Below, piece after piece: positions 16,200 to 25,029 of a DNA stretch of 64,000 bases (its first letter is position 1; every line of letters begins with the position of its first letter). Made by a program: the position numbers and the translations under genes. Origin of the DNA: Bacteroidota bacterium (lineage in GTDB: Bacteria > Bacteroidota > Ignavibacteria > Ignavibacteriales > Ignavibacteriaceae); assembly GCA_020161395.1 (NCBI GenBank), contig JAIUOE010000012.1, positions 44,332-108,331 of the forward strand, read 5' to 3'. The notes under the pieces were generated by a model that worked only from the letters and a program-made list of their open reading frames with translations, ran no database searches and had not been told where the DNA came from.

Positions 16200-18008
16200 T
16201 TAGTAGGCCATGATTCCTGCAATTATTCCGTCGACTGCGTAGATGATTACTCCGTAGTCTTCGAATACGAGTTGCTGTTCAGAACCAAAATCGTCAACAT
16301 AAGTAGCTTCACCGAGCAACTTGAGTGCATCCTGAAGGTCATCGTTTACGCTGAATGATTTACCGTTCACTGTCAGTTTAAGAGTAGGATCGAAGGATAC
16401 AACTCCTACAACTTTATTGTTGCTGTCGAAGTAGATGATAGCTGCAGGTGTATCGTATGACCAGATGTCGCCGTATTCATCTTTGCTCTTTGAAGCAGGG
16501 AGTTTCAGTTTGTTCAGTACATCACTCTGGCTCATTCCCATGTTCAGACCGGCAAGTGAAGGAGCATTCTTTGTGGCACCGGCTTTGAATTTGTTTTTAG
16601 GTCTGGTATCAGGTCTGTCGTCTTTCTTTGGAGCAGGATCTTTTTTCTTGTCTGCTGATGGAGCTTTTTTGCCTTCGAGTACATCAAGTTTCTCTTTAGC
16701 CTGTGAAGCATAGTAGCTGTCTTTGAACTTCTGGAGGAAGTTTTTCCAGGTGTTGATAGCTTCATTTTTCATCTGACCATAGGTGTAGGCGAGTCCCATG
16801 TTGTAGAGAGCTTCCGGTCTGGTCGGATCAGTAGTGTTCGCTGTCTTAAAGATATCTGCAGCTTCTTTATATTTGTTCTGCTCGAGCTGGAGGAATCCTT
16901 TGGCAATCATCACATCGTATGATTTCTTGGATACTGATTCTGCTTTTGCGATAGCGTCGACTGCTGGCTTGTAGTTCTTGGTCAATGTGTTCAGAACTGC
17001 GAGGTTAACATACGCCTGGATGTAGTTTGGATCGATCTCAAGTGCTTTGGCAAGAGCCTTCTCAGCTTCTGCAAGTTCGGAATTCTTCAGATTGTACTCA
17101 CCTCTTTTGGTATTTACAGTGAATATGTTGGTGAAGAAGTCAACTTTTGAAAGTGTTGTCGGGAGCAGCACTTCAAGCTGGATTCCCTTCTGATTCAATT
17201 TCTGTGAAAGTACCGCAACTGCGAGGTTGTTGTAACCTTCCTTGAAGTTTGGATATGCAGAGATGAATTTATTGAAAGCAGTGATCGAGTTTTTATAATC
17301 GCCTGAATTAAGGTAGATCAAACCAAATTCGAAATTTCTTGCATATTCATAGTAGGTGGCGATGTGTTTGAATACTTCAACAACTCTTGCGGTAAAGTTG
17401 GGATGTGTAACATAACTCATTGTGTGAGGTGTGTACTCATATCCCTGGTTTGTCATGAAGTTGAACCATTCAATTCCGCCCAATGGTGAGTATCCGGCTC
17501 TCATTGTGTAGAGAACTGCATACTTGTCTGCTTCGAATTCCATTTCACGGCTCAGTTTCAGGAACTGCTCTTCTGTGGCGTTGGGGTTTTTATTCAAAAA
17601 TTCGTCACCTTTTGCAGGGTGTTTCATCAGAACATGTGCAAGCTCGTGGGCAAGAACAAATGCAAGCTGATCAATGCTGTTTCCTACCGATTTGAACAAT
17701 CCGGTGTGAACATAGATGCTGTCGTTGATGTAAGCAAAAGCGTTGATCTCTTCATTTTGAATCAGCTTAAACTTAATGATGCTGCTTCCGGTAAGTCCGG
17801 CTGCCTTGTTAAGAACTTTGGCAATCTCCTGAATTTTTTTTGCCTGCTCTGTTCCATAAACAGGTTTTCCATAATTTGCAATTACAATACTGTCGTGATT
17901 AATCTCGACCTGGTTTTTCTTCCTCTGTGCCGTCAAATCGGGGGATACAAAGGATGCGATTATAAGCAAAGCAAAAAGCGCTGCTACAAAGTTGAATGAT
18001 GTTTTCAT
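16200..18008 (-). CDS. Exported M48-family metalloprotease with TPRs
   Basis: A 602-residue protein. After a signal peptide (1-27, ending DLTAQ) comes an M48 zinc protease domain: HELAH at 121-125 (His121, Glu122, His125) with the third ligand Glu157 in MEFEADKYA. Tetratricopeptide repeats follow (about 225-430). BepA-like proteins share this architecture and act in periplasmic outer-membrane quality control. A lysine/proline-rich linker (445-470) leads to a C-terminal region with two tandem BamE/SmpA-like modules: GMSQSDVLNKL...VVGVVSF (about 490-545) and SVNDDLQDALKLLG...GIIAGIMAY (about 555-602). The last pair is not part of usual BepA. It is monocistronic with its own terminator. Confidence 0.88.
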   Translation of the reverse strand: MKTSFNFVAALFALLIIASFVSPDLTAQRKKNQVEINHDSIVIANYGKPVYGTEQAKKIQEIAKVLNKAAGLTGSSIIKFKLIQNEEINAFAYINDSIYVHTGLFKSVGNSIDQLAFVLAHELAHVLMKHPAKGDEFLNKNPNATEEQFLKLSREMEFEADKYAVLYTMRAGYSPLGGIEWFNFMTNQGYEYTPHTMSYVTHPNFTARVVEVFKHIATYYEYARNFEFGLIYLNSGDYKNSITAFNKFISAYPNFKEGYNNLAVAVLSQKLNQKGIQLEVLLPTTLSKVDFFTNIFTVNTKRGEYNLKNSELAEAEKALAKALEIDPNYIQAYVNLAVLNTLTKNYKPAVDAIAKAESVSKKSYDVMIAKGFLQLEQNKYKEAADIFKTANTTDPTRPEALYNMGLAYTYGQMKNEAINTWKNFLQKFKDSYYASQAKEKLDVLEGKKAPSADKKKDPAPKKDDRPDTRPKNKFKAGATKNAPSLAGLNMGMSQSDVLNKLKLPASKSKDEYGDIWSYDTPAAIIYFDSNNKVVGVVSFDPTLKLTVNGKSFSVNDDLQDALKLLGEATYVDDFGSEQQLVFEDYGVIIYAVDGIIAGIMAY

Positions 18009-18192
18009 TGTGGTGTCTCCGGGTTATTAAATTTGAAATTGTTTAATATTTCTACTTACAGGGAAGAAACATGTTCCGGGGTCGTTTCATCCGTGTGACA
18101 AACGGCATATTTGTGTGATGATCGTTATTTTTTTGATGTAAAGAAAGTGATGAGATTTTCGAGGTGCAATTTAGGAAAAGAATCTGTAAAAC

Positions 18193-18221
18193 AAAAAAAA
18201 AGCGTCCGGGGGAGCGGACGC
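18193..18221 (-). terminator. Rho-independent terminator
   Basis: On the minus strand GCGTCCG / CGGACGC form a perfect 7-bp stem with a six-base loop, followed by nine T residues. It is ten bases past the stop of the small gene at 18232, so it ends that transcript. Confidence 0.85.
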
Positions 18222-18231
18222 CTTTTAAAAC

Positions 18232-18396
18232 TTATTTTATGTCCGTTACTTTTGACATGTCGTCAAGTTTTACGAATTTCTCGTTAAACTTGAAGGAACC
18301 TTTGTCAGTCTTCACCGACTTGATCACCTTAACCGAGGTAAACGGATCTTTTTTCTTGCCTTTTGCTTTATCGCCGAAGGATTGAACTTTTGCCAT
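18232..18396 (-). CDS. Small basic protein of unknown function (54 aa)
   Basis: A 54-residue open frame starting MAKVQSFGDKAKGKKKDP, rich in Lys and with alternating charge (SVKVIKSVKTDKGSF). The start ATG has GGAG about 9 bases upstream, and a strong terminator follows the stop, so it is a real expressed unit. I do not recognise the family with certainty. The basic MAKVQSF start and the pattern KVIKSVKTDKGSFKF look like a small ribosome- or nucleic acid-associated protein, but this is only appearance. It is encoded as a single-gene unit between the M48 protease and the caspase-like gene. Confidence 0.65.
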   Translation of the reverse strand: MAKVQSFGDKAKGKKKDPFTSVKVIKSVKTDKGSFKFNEKFVKLDDMSKVTDIK

Positions 18397-18494
18397 TTTT
18401 TATTCTCCAATTATCAAGACTACAAAAATAAGGATATTCGCACGATTTGCAAAATATTTTTTTTGGACCGTGTGAACTACATCAGAAAGGTTCG

Positions 18495-18624
18495 AATTGA
18501 ACACGGATTATACTGATTCGGCGGATTCCACTGATTTCAAACTTCAAACTTCCCTGCTCTGCGTAGCTCCGTTAAATCTGCGTGTATCTGCGTCCCTCAA
18601 ATTTTTCAAACTTCAAACCTCCCT
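18495..18624. repeat. Dispersed low-complexity repeats in the intergenic region
   Basis: Between the small gene and the caspase-like gene lie short direct repeats. TTTCAAACTTCAAACYTCCCT occurs at 18535-18555 and 18604-18624; the second copy covers part of the caspase stop codon. Between them are the phrases GATTATACTGATTCGGCGG and TCTGCGTGTATCTGCGTCC, which resemble the ATCCGTG-type repeats of intergenic DNA in the phylum. No coding function is seen. Confidence 0.55.
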
Positions 18625-20944
18625 AATCACACACCTTTATGGGGAAATCATTCAAATATTCCCAACTGACGGGGCGTTGGGGTGTAATGTTGTATTTCTG
18701 AGCCGTTTCCTTAACTTTTTTGTTTACAAACATATTCAGCTCCTTCACATTTATTACACCATCTTTCTCGAAGAAATCGGCGGCACATTTTAATCCTTCA
18801 ATAAGAGAGTAGGTAAAAACCCCGTGCCCGAGGTCTTTTATCTCTTTTGCGGTTTGGTCCGCTTCGGAAGCAGCCATAATATACAAACCCCTGCTTTTAG
18901 AAAGATCGATAATGGCTTTTTCAGACTGTGCACCACGCATTGCAAAATTCTCGAGTGCCTGTCCTGACTGACATGCATCAATAAGTATCAACTGCTTCTG
19001 TGCTTTTATCTTCAGGGAATATTCCTTCATCTCTTTTCCCGAAAGTGCGAAGGGATTTCTGGCAGAAGGGTTGCCGTATATTTGCTGCACTTCATGAAGG
19101 ATGAAATAAAACTCCTGCATGTTTCCTTCAGGGTCATCATCGGAGGCACCATGTCCCGAGAAATAAAAGACAAATGTATCTTCGGGTTTTGCGTTTGCAA
19201 CAATGCTGTCGAGAGCGGTTCTTACATTTTTAATCGTGGCGTCGGTATCATACAAGGTTTTTACAATTACATTTTTAAAAATGTTGTTCTTGATTCCGGC
19301 GATTTCCCTGCTGATCAGTTCTGCATCAGCCCCTGCAAAATTCAGATTATATTTACTGTTCTCATATTTATTCACACCTATTGCAAGGATGTAAAGATTT
19401 GACGACGGTTTTGGGGCATCGTATTTGATCAAAATTGTGTTCGATTTTCCCTCAAGCCTCCCCTTGCTAAAGGCACTTGCCTTGAAGATATTGTTCCCGA
19501 CGGTCAGTTGTGCAGGAAACACTTCTTTTATCTTTGTGCCTGCTTTTGGTTTGTTGTCTTTGTAAAATTTGACATCAACAAGTTTGCCATTCTGATAAAT
19601 CCGCAGTTCGTCTATTCCACCACCTTCATCGGAAATAGTGATATTTACTGCCTCTTCGGGGTTCTTCGAAATCTTTGATTCATTCGCTGAAGTGAGTTTT
19701 ACCGAGGGAGGAACCATCACATTTGTGAAGACATCTCTTTTCTCAGGTTTATAACTTTTGGCTTCTCCGCCTGAAATTACCGATCTAAAAAGTGAAGGGA
19801 TATAAGATTGCTCAAAATATGCCTCGAGAGGAATGATGTCAAGCTCCTGAACAAAATACAAAAGTCCCATTGCTCCCTGTGATGCATCAAAATATCCATC
19901 AGGGGTTACGACTGCCCAGTCTGTCGAATCGAACGCAAAAAGGGTCATTACTTCCCTGCCGCTTCCCGTTTCAAAGAATTTCACACTGCCGTCCATCTCA
20001 CCTGTGAGAAAATATTTCCCCTTTGAATCGACGGCAAGGGGTTGAAAATCGTTTGGAGAGAGTGAAATGGAATCTGTAATTTTCATCGATTGCATGTCGA
20101 GAAGTTTCATTACTTTCCCCCCTCTTAGTGCCACTTTTTTACCGTCCAGAGTGTGAGTTGCCCTCAGAGGAGTAAATTTCAGGGGAAGATAATGATCCTG
20201 CACTCCCTTTTCAATATCCCAAAGAGTTATCATATTCGCATGAAACGCGATAATTTTTCCCGGTTCATGCAGAACAGTGTTTCCCATCGAATAGTCCCTG
20301 ACTGAGATCATAATGATACTGTCCTCTGACATCCCGGGTTTATAATCGTCGCCTGTTGTCCGGGTCCCGTTTATTTTCTTTATTTCCTTCCCTGACGCAA
20401 GATCGATGACAGGGATGCCGCCTTCCATCTGCCCGATTATTATCTCTTTTCCGGACGGAGAGAAATCTACAGAATGCACAAGTGAAGATGACGGCTCAAA
20501 TTCCCTGAGAGCTTTCCCTTTGTTGATGTCCCACAGGATAATTTTGTTTTTATAGTCGAGCGAAACAAAATATTTTCCGTTCCTGGCTACCTTCAGCTCC
20601 TTCACCATGTAGGAGTGTCCGAAATATGTCGTGGTTTTTGTAAGGGTCTCCAAATCCCAAAGTTCGACATTATTGTTACCCATCGCCATCAACAGTGATT
20701 TTGAGTCAGTTGTGAATCCCATCGAATATACAGGGTAAAGGAGATTCTTAATGCAGCTTGTCAGTCTCCCCTCTTCAAGATCCCAGATGAACACCTTCCC
20801 AATCGAACCCGTTGCCATGTATTTCCCGTCATCGGAAACGGCAATGCAAAAGACTTGTGAAGTGTTTTTTAGCTCTACCTTCAGCTCAGGTGTCTGTGCA
20901 AAAAGTGTAAAAGCAAAGAGAAGGAAGAAGAGAATTCTGATCAT
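18623..20944 (-). CDS. Secreted WD40-repeat caspase-like peptidase (C14)
   Basis: A 773-residue protein beginning with a signal peptide (MIRILFFLLFAFTLFAQ). Residues about 25-370 hold WD40-type beta-propeller repeats (units ending in IWDLEEG, LWDLETL, ILWDINKG, TLWDIEKG). A beta-sandwich-like linker (about 400-510) follows. Then comes a caspase-fold peptidase C14 domain (about 516-750) with the catalytic dyad His598 (YFSGHGA) and Cys658 (LIDACQSG). Bacterial caspase homologues (orthocaspases) usually cut after Arg or Lys. The signal peptide makes this one extracytoplasmic, which is less usual. It starts 4 bases after the stop of the CotH gene, so they are one operon. Target and role are unknown. 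Confidence 0.87.
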   Translation of the reverse strand: MIRILFFLLFAFTLFAQTPELKVELKNTSQVFCIAVSDDGKYMATGSIGKVFIWDLEEGRLTSCIKNLLYPVYSMGFTTDSKSLLMAMGNNNVELWDLETLTKTTTYFGHSYMVKELKVARNGKYFVSLDYKNKIILWDINKGKALREFEPSSSLVHSVDFSPSGKEIIIGQMEGGIPVIDLASGKEIKKINGTRTTGDDYKPGMSEDSIIMISVRDYSMGNTVLHEPGKIIAFHANMITLWDIEKGVQDHYLPLKFTPLRATHTLDGKKVALRGGKVMKLLDMQSMKITDSISLSPNDFQPLAVDSKGKYFLTGEMDGSVKFFETGSGREVMTLFAFDSTDWAVVTPDGYFDASQGAMGLLYFVQELDIIPLEAYFEQSYIPSLFRSVISGGEAKSYKPEKRDVFTNVMVPPSVKLTSANESKISKNPEEAVNITISDEGGGIDELRIYQNGKLVDVKFYKDNKPKAGTKIKEVFPAQLTVGNNIFKASAFSKGRLEGKSNTILIKYDAPKPSSNLYILAIGVNKYENSKYNLNFAGADAELISREIAGIKNNIFKNVIVKTLYDTDATIKNVRTALDSIVANAKPEDTFVFYFSGHGASDDDPEGNMQEFYFILHEVQQIYGNPSARNPFALSGKEMKEYSLKIKAQKQLILIDACQSGQALENFAMRGAQSEKAIIDLSKSRGLYIMAASEADQTAKEIKDLGHGVFTYSLIEGLKCAADFFEKDGVINVKELNMFVNKKVKETAQKYNITPQRPVSWEYLNDFPIKVCD

Positions 20945-20948
20945 GCAA

Positions 20949-23276
20949 TCACCTTATAAGAATCATTTTTCGTGACATTGAAAAACCGTTTACAGAAAGC
21001 CTTAGGAAATATACCCCGGATGGCAGATTTTGAGCATTGAACTCAGTCTGGTAACTGCCCGCAGGTTTGAAATCCCCGCCCAATTCGGCTATTTCCTCAC
21101 CAAGAGAAGAGTAAACTTTCAGCGAGACCATCCCGCTTTCCTGCATGGAATAGCGAATTAAAGTTGAAGGATTAAAAGGATTCGGGTAATTTTGCATCAG
21201 AGTGTAACCCGCGGGAGCAGATTCATCTTCGACTGAGACGGGTACATTCGAATATCCGGGTGTTGGCGCCATCTGCATCCAGACACCGGCTCCGTCTATT
21301 GTTCGTGCGAGGGACATGTCAGTAGTTTGAGGTCCAAATGAAATTGAATCGATAATATCAACCCCGTTGGTGTCAGTCATATACACAAGTTCACCTGATT
21401 TGCTGAGTTTGAAATTTGTATGAATACCCGGTTCCGTTTCCTCTTCATCACACCAGACCACAAGAAACTGCTTCGGTGCCATCTTCAATTCGGGCTGAGT
21501 AAATCTCCATTTTACCAGATTGTCACTTTTGTCGGTGAGATATTTACCGGTCAAAAGAATTGTATCACTGGAAGAGTTGTAGAGCTCTATCCAGTCATCA
21601 AAATCTCCCAAACTGTCGGGAATCGTCGTATTGTCCGCCAGCAGTTCATTTATTTTTAAGCCTGCGGTGACAACTCCCGGAGTTGAAACAACCATTTTCC
21701 TTGCTTTTGGATAAACCGCCACTTTGCCGGCATTGTCTCTCGTCCTGAATGTTATTTTCCCTCTGAAATTTGCACCCAAAGGTGGTATAACTGCTGTGTA
21801 ACGGTCACTCTCCTCAACTTTTTTCGTTCCCGGAACGGGAGAGAACACCATCGGAATTTTTGACATGCTTCCCGTAACCAGATTTTCCAACTGAATTGAA
21901 ACGCTGTCGAGACCGGCATTGGAAAATGCCGACACTTCCACCCTTATGGAGTCAGTTGCTGAAGGATTTTTGGGCGAATAGTTAATCTTGTAAACAAAGG
22001 GATCAGAGGAAACATAATTCAACTGACTGCCGATGGAATTCGTCCTCGATAGAATATACTGTTTGATCCCCATTTTCACATGCTGATTGGAGAAGGAGGA
22101 TGCTGAGAAGGAATTCAGAAACTGATTGAACGAAAAACCGTAATCGAGCACCCGAAAAGTATCCGCAAGTGCCGATGGCGTGATCATTTCCCGAAGGGAG
22201 TCTATTCTCTGATTTAACACCGGCAGAGTGAAAACATTTGTTTTGTAATATGTCAGCAGGCGGGTGTAAAGATTTCTAATCTCCGGAACCACAATCATCT
22301 TTTCAATGAGTGGCCTCTCACCGGCACCAATTTTCGGAAAGGTATATGGATTTGCCGCTGACCAGTTAATATTGAACCAGTCAATACCAAATGTGTTGTC
22401 ATAATCGTAGGGAATAACATGAATCAGATTTTCTGCAGGTTCATGGTACAGGTAGTAATTGTTCATGTTCGACCAGTAATCGTCCCACTGCCCGACCAGT
22501 ACATTCATCGAAAAATATTTTAATGCATCAAGAACATCTAAAGTGGTTTCCAAAGAATCCAAAAGTTTTGTTGACGCTGTATTTTTAAGGATTCTCGTAA
22601 GCCTAATCAGTTTCGAAAAATCCATCCCCGCCTCATTTGTGGAGAGTTCGTATGCGGGCCTGCTTCCACCCAGGGAGATGTATGGCGCGGGATTTTCACC
22701 GAGATACACGAGGTCTGCAGGATAAAGACACTTCCAAAGATTCCCTGAATCATCAGGATATTGTCGTGATAAAAACTCCTCGTCGATATGTTCGGTATTC
22801 AGATACAACCCGTAATATTTGTTGTTTATATACACTTCCATGTAGTTTGCCCGTGAGCCTCGCAAACCCGCGCTTCGGAAAAGATCAAAACATAGTTTGC
22901 TCCTCACTATCGAAGGGTCGTTATGCTCTCCGTTCAGATTCAGTTTCTCAATTCCGTGAAAGTTCCTCCCCTTGAAAAAACTGTTTATCGACACTTTAAA
23001 CGACTTTTTCTGAGCATTCCGGGATGTGTTGCCCCGTAATCTGAATCCGATGGAATCAAGCGTTTCATCAAAATGATTGTTCCGAAACCTCACCTTTGCA
23101 ACAAACTCGCTGTCACTGGTAACATGAGAATAAATCCATGCAAGATATGCCGGAGCAATCGTTATGTCAATCCGCCCGACATGTGTGTCATCAAAAACTT
23201 TTTCCCAATCCTGCATCACCGTCTGACTGAAAACAGAAATGGCAAAAAACCACAAAATTATAAATGTCTTTTTCAT
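20949..23276 (-). CDS. CotH-family kinase-like, lamin-tail protein with T9SS signal
   Basis: A 775-residue secreted protein. The signal peptide (MKKTFIILWFFAISVFSQ) is followed by a CotH domain (about 30-390) with the family motifs FRLRGNTSR, GLYLNTEHIDEEFL and PYDYDNTFG; CotH is an atypical protein kinase that phosphorylates spore-coat proteins in Bacillus. A lamin-tail-like domain (about 575-690: INELLADN... DDWIELYNSS... GIHTNFKLSKSGELVYM) follows, and the C-terminus carries a T9SS type A sorting domain with NYPNPFNPSTLIRYSM and a final RKMILIR. It is thus exported through the outer membrane and anchored or released. It is first in an operon with the caspase-like gene. Kinase activity is inferred from family only. 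Confidence 0.85.
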   Translation of the reverse strand: MKKTFIILWFFAISVFSQTVMQDWEKVFDDTHVGRIDITIAPAYLAWIYSHVTSDSEFVAKVRFRNNHFDETLDSIGFRLRGNTSRNAQKKSFKVSINSFFKGRNFHGIEKLNLNGEHNDPSIVRSKLCFDLFRSAGLRGSRANYMEVYINNKYYGLYLNTEHIDEEFLSRQYPDDSGNLWKCLYPADLVYLGENPAPYISLGGSRPAYELSTNEAGMDFSKLIRLTRILKNTASTKLLDSLETTLDVLDALKYFSMNVLVGQWDDYWSNMNNYYLYHEPAENLIHVIPYDYDNTFGIDWFNINWSAANPYTFPKIGAGERPLIEKMIVVPEIRNLYTRLLTYYKTNVFTLPVLNQRIDSLREMITPSALADTFRVLDYGFSFNQFLNSFSASSFSNQHVKMGIKQYILSRTNSIGSQLNYVSSDPFVYKINYSPKNPSATDSIRVEVSAFSNAGLDSVSIQLENLVTGSMSKIPMVFSPVPGTKKVEESDRYTAVIPPLGANFRGKITFRTRDNAGKVAVYPKARKMVVSTPGVVTAGLKINELLADNTTIPDSLGDFDDWIELYNSSSDTILLTGKYLTDKSDNLVKWRFTQPELKMAPKQFLVVWCDEEETEPGIHTNFKLSKSGELVYMTDTNGVDIIDSISFGPQTTDMSLARTIDGAGVWMQMAPTPGYSNVPVSVEDESAPAGYTLMQNYPNPFNPSTLIRYSMQESGMVSLKVYSSLGEEIAELGGDFKPAGSYQTEFNAQNLPSGVYFLRLSVNGFSMSRKMILIR

Positions 23277-23339
23277 ACAATTTTCTTTTAATCAAGCGTG
23301 AAATATAATGATAAGTCAGAATAAACGAAGAAAGAATAG

Positions 23340-23384
23340 CGAGGGCTGAAGGATGAAAGATGAGGGATGAAAAATCAGCCTTCG
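23340..23384. repeat. Hairpin with short tandem GATGA repeats
   Basis: A CGAGGGCTGA / TCAGCCTTCG stem (one wobble pair) encloses a loop of repeated ATGA triplets (GGATGAAAGATGAGGGATGA). It lies upstream of terC and upstream of the leftward CotH gene. There is no T-tract on the terC side. It looks like an intergenic repeat; a regulatory role is not supported. Confidence 0.3.
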
Positions 23385-23487
23385 AATTTCTGCCTTCAAT
23401 TATTCCGCCTTCTCATCTTTTTTCTTATTTTTGCAGGTCGCATTAATTGGATAACAATCAGCAGAATAACAAAGAGGAATTTACAGA

Positions 23488-24222
23488 ATGGAATGGATCA
23501 CCAACCCCGAAGCCTTGATAGCTCTCGCCACCCTCGTAGCACTTGAAGTTGTACTTGGAATAGATAACATCATTTTCATTTCAATTCTGGCAGGTAAACT
23601 GCCCAAAGAGATGCAGGCAAAAGCTAGGAATCTGGGACTCATCCTCGCTATGGTAACCAGAATACTCCTCCTTCTCTCCATCACCTGGATAATGAAACTG
23701 ACATCCCCAATTTTCACAATGTTTGGCAACGAAATAAGCGGTCGCGATTTGATTCTGATTATCGGCGGTCTGTTTCTTTTGGGGAAAAGCACTTTTGAGA
23801 TCCACGATAAACTGGAAGGTGAAGAACATTCGGCAGGCGGACAGGTTGCGAAGTCATTCGGAATGACGATATTACAAATATTGATACTCGATATTGTTTT
23901 TTCTCTCGATTCAATTATTACTGCAGTAGGAATTGTATCACAAATTGAAATAATGATAACAGCAGTAGTGATATCAGTAATTTTCATGTTGATATTTGCC
24001 TCTCCCGTCAGCAATTTTGTTGATAAACACCCGACGATAAAGATGCTTGCCCTTTCTTTCCTGCTGATGATCGGTTTCACCCTCATCGCTGACGGTTTCG
24101 ACTATCACATCCCCAAAGGATATATCTATTTCTCGATGGCATTCTCAATTTTTGTCGAGACTTTGAACCTGAAACTCAGAAGCAAATCAACCAAACCGGT
24201 AAAACTGTATAAAAAAATGTGA
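23488..24222 (+). CDS. TerC family integral membrane protein
   Basis: A 244-residue multi-spanning membrane protein with seven or so hydrophobic helices. The TerC signature LGIDNIIFISIL in helix 1 and the symmetric FSLDSIITAVGI near residue 140 carry the two intramembrane Asp residues typical of the family, which exports metal ions (Mn2+) or supports tellurite resistance. The ATG at 23488 is preceded by GAGGAATTTACAG. The gene is alone. TerC homologues are often controlled by manganese riboswitches, but I see no convincing one in the upstream region. Confidence 0.9.
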   Translation: MEWITNPEALIALATLVALEVVLGIDNIIFISILAGKLPKEMQAKARNLGLILAMVTRILLLLSITWIMKLTSPIFTMFGNEISGRDLILIIGGLFLLGKSTFEIHDKLEGEEHSAGGQVAKSFGMTILQILILDIVFSLDSIITAVGIVSQIEIMITAVVISVIFMLIFASPVSNFVDKHPTIKMLALSFLLMIGFTLIADGFDYHIPKGYIYFSMAFSIFVETLNLKLRSKSTKPVKLYKKM

Positions 24223-24290
24223 TTACTTTCTCGATTTTCAAAATTTTTATCTATTTTATGAGTATTACATAAAAAAATTACTTAATCGGA

Positions 24291-24671
24291 ATGTTAAGTA
24301 TATTTAAGAAAATAACCTGCTCAAGAGAATTTGATTATCTGATGATCATTTTCGGTTTTATGGCATTCGGAGTTATATCCCTCTCCTTTTTCGATGAGAT
24401 GGCTCTCAGAATCTCTCCGGTCTGCATTTCTATGTCAAAATATGGAACCGAATGTTCCCTCTGCGGAATGACCCGCTCCTTCGTTGCAATTTCCAACCTT
24501 GAAATTTCCAGATCCTTCAACTTTAACAAAGCCGGAATTCCACTTTACACGATATTTTTACTCAATATTGTAATCGCTTCAAGGCGTATTTACAAATCGT
24601 ACAACAAAAAAAGAGGTAAAAAATGGCAGTCTTGTCTTTGGTTTGGGGTATTCTTGCTCTGGTCGGCATGA
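24291..24671 (+). CDS. DUF2752 family membrane protein
   Basis: A 126-residue membrane protein. The cysteine motif CSLCGMTRSFVAIS (residues about 63-76), following a hydrophobic segment, is the DUF2752 signature (CPxCGxTRxF), and helices flank it at about 16-36 and 87-105. The function of the family is unknown. The last 49 bases overlap the next small membrane gene, which reads in another frame, so the two are coupled. Confidence 0.75.
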   Translation: MLSIFKKITCSREFDYLMIIFGFMAFGVISLSFFDEMALRISPVCISMSKYGTECSLCGMTRSFVAISNLEISRSFNFNKAGIPLYTIFLLNIVIASRRIYKSYNKKRGKKWQSCLWFGVFLLWSA

Positions 24672-24871
24672 TCGTGGCATTCTTCCCCTGTCTCGGCAGT
24701 CTCAACTGGTTAAACATCCCCTTCGCGGCAATTGGATTGATAATCAGTATCATCGCAATGAATTCAGCCCCTGAGAGCGATCGGGGAAAAGCAATTGCAG
24801 GAGTAGTATTGTGCGGCATCGCTGTAATCCTGGGAACTTTCAGGTTAATCGCTGGAGGTGGAATAGTTTAG
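24623..24871 (+). CDS. Small DUF4190-like membrane protein
   Basis: An 82-residue protein of two hydrophobic helices, with the core GMIVAFFPCLGSLNW and the loop MNSAPESDRGKAIAGVVLC. The repeated GKAIAGVVLCGIA pattern recalls DUF4190-type small membrane proteins. AGAGGT is five bases before the ATG. It overlaps the end of the DUF2752 gene by 49 bases. A terminator follows the stop. Role unknown. Confidence 0.7.
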   Translation: MAVLSLVWGILALVGMIVAFFPCLGSLNWLNIPFAAIGLIISIIAMNSAPESDRGKAIAGVVLCGIAVILGTFRLIAGGGIV

Positions 24872-24905
24872 TTAGCTACCCTCTTAAACAGAATCATCAT
24901 TTTAG

Positions 24906-24934
24906 GGCTGTCGAAATTCAGGCAGCCTTTTTTT
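24906..24934 (+). terminator. Rho-independent terminator
   Basis: GGCTGTC / GGCAGCC with one mismatch and a T-run of seven, 34 bases after the DUF4190-like stop. It shares the GGCTG...CAGCC core with the terminators at 12752 and 16150. Confidence 0.65.
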
Positions 24935-24977
24935 GCAAGCCTCAACGAACATGGCACACCGCTGACCACCCCCCTTG

Positions 24978-25002
24978 CCCCCCTCCTTCTAAAGGATGGG
25001 GG
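24978..25002. repeat. C-rich/G-rich inverted repeat
   Basis: CCCCCCTCCTT and AAAGGATGGGGG form a near-perfect hairpin with one C/T mismatch and a 2-3 base loop. It sits between the terminator and the 53-bp array. It resembles the C-rich/G-rich repeats commonly scattered in Bacteroidota-group intergenic DNA. Confidence 0.4.
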
Positions 25003-25029
25003 AAATTTAATTGTGAATTGTCGCCGTTT

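Noticed and set aside
23277..23487. yybP-type manganese riboswitch before terC
   Set aside because: Considered because TerC homologues often have one, but the hairpin at 23340 is repeat-like and no conserved core could be identified.
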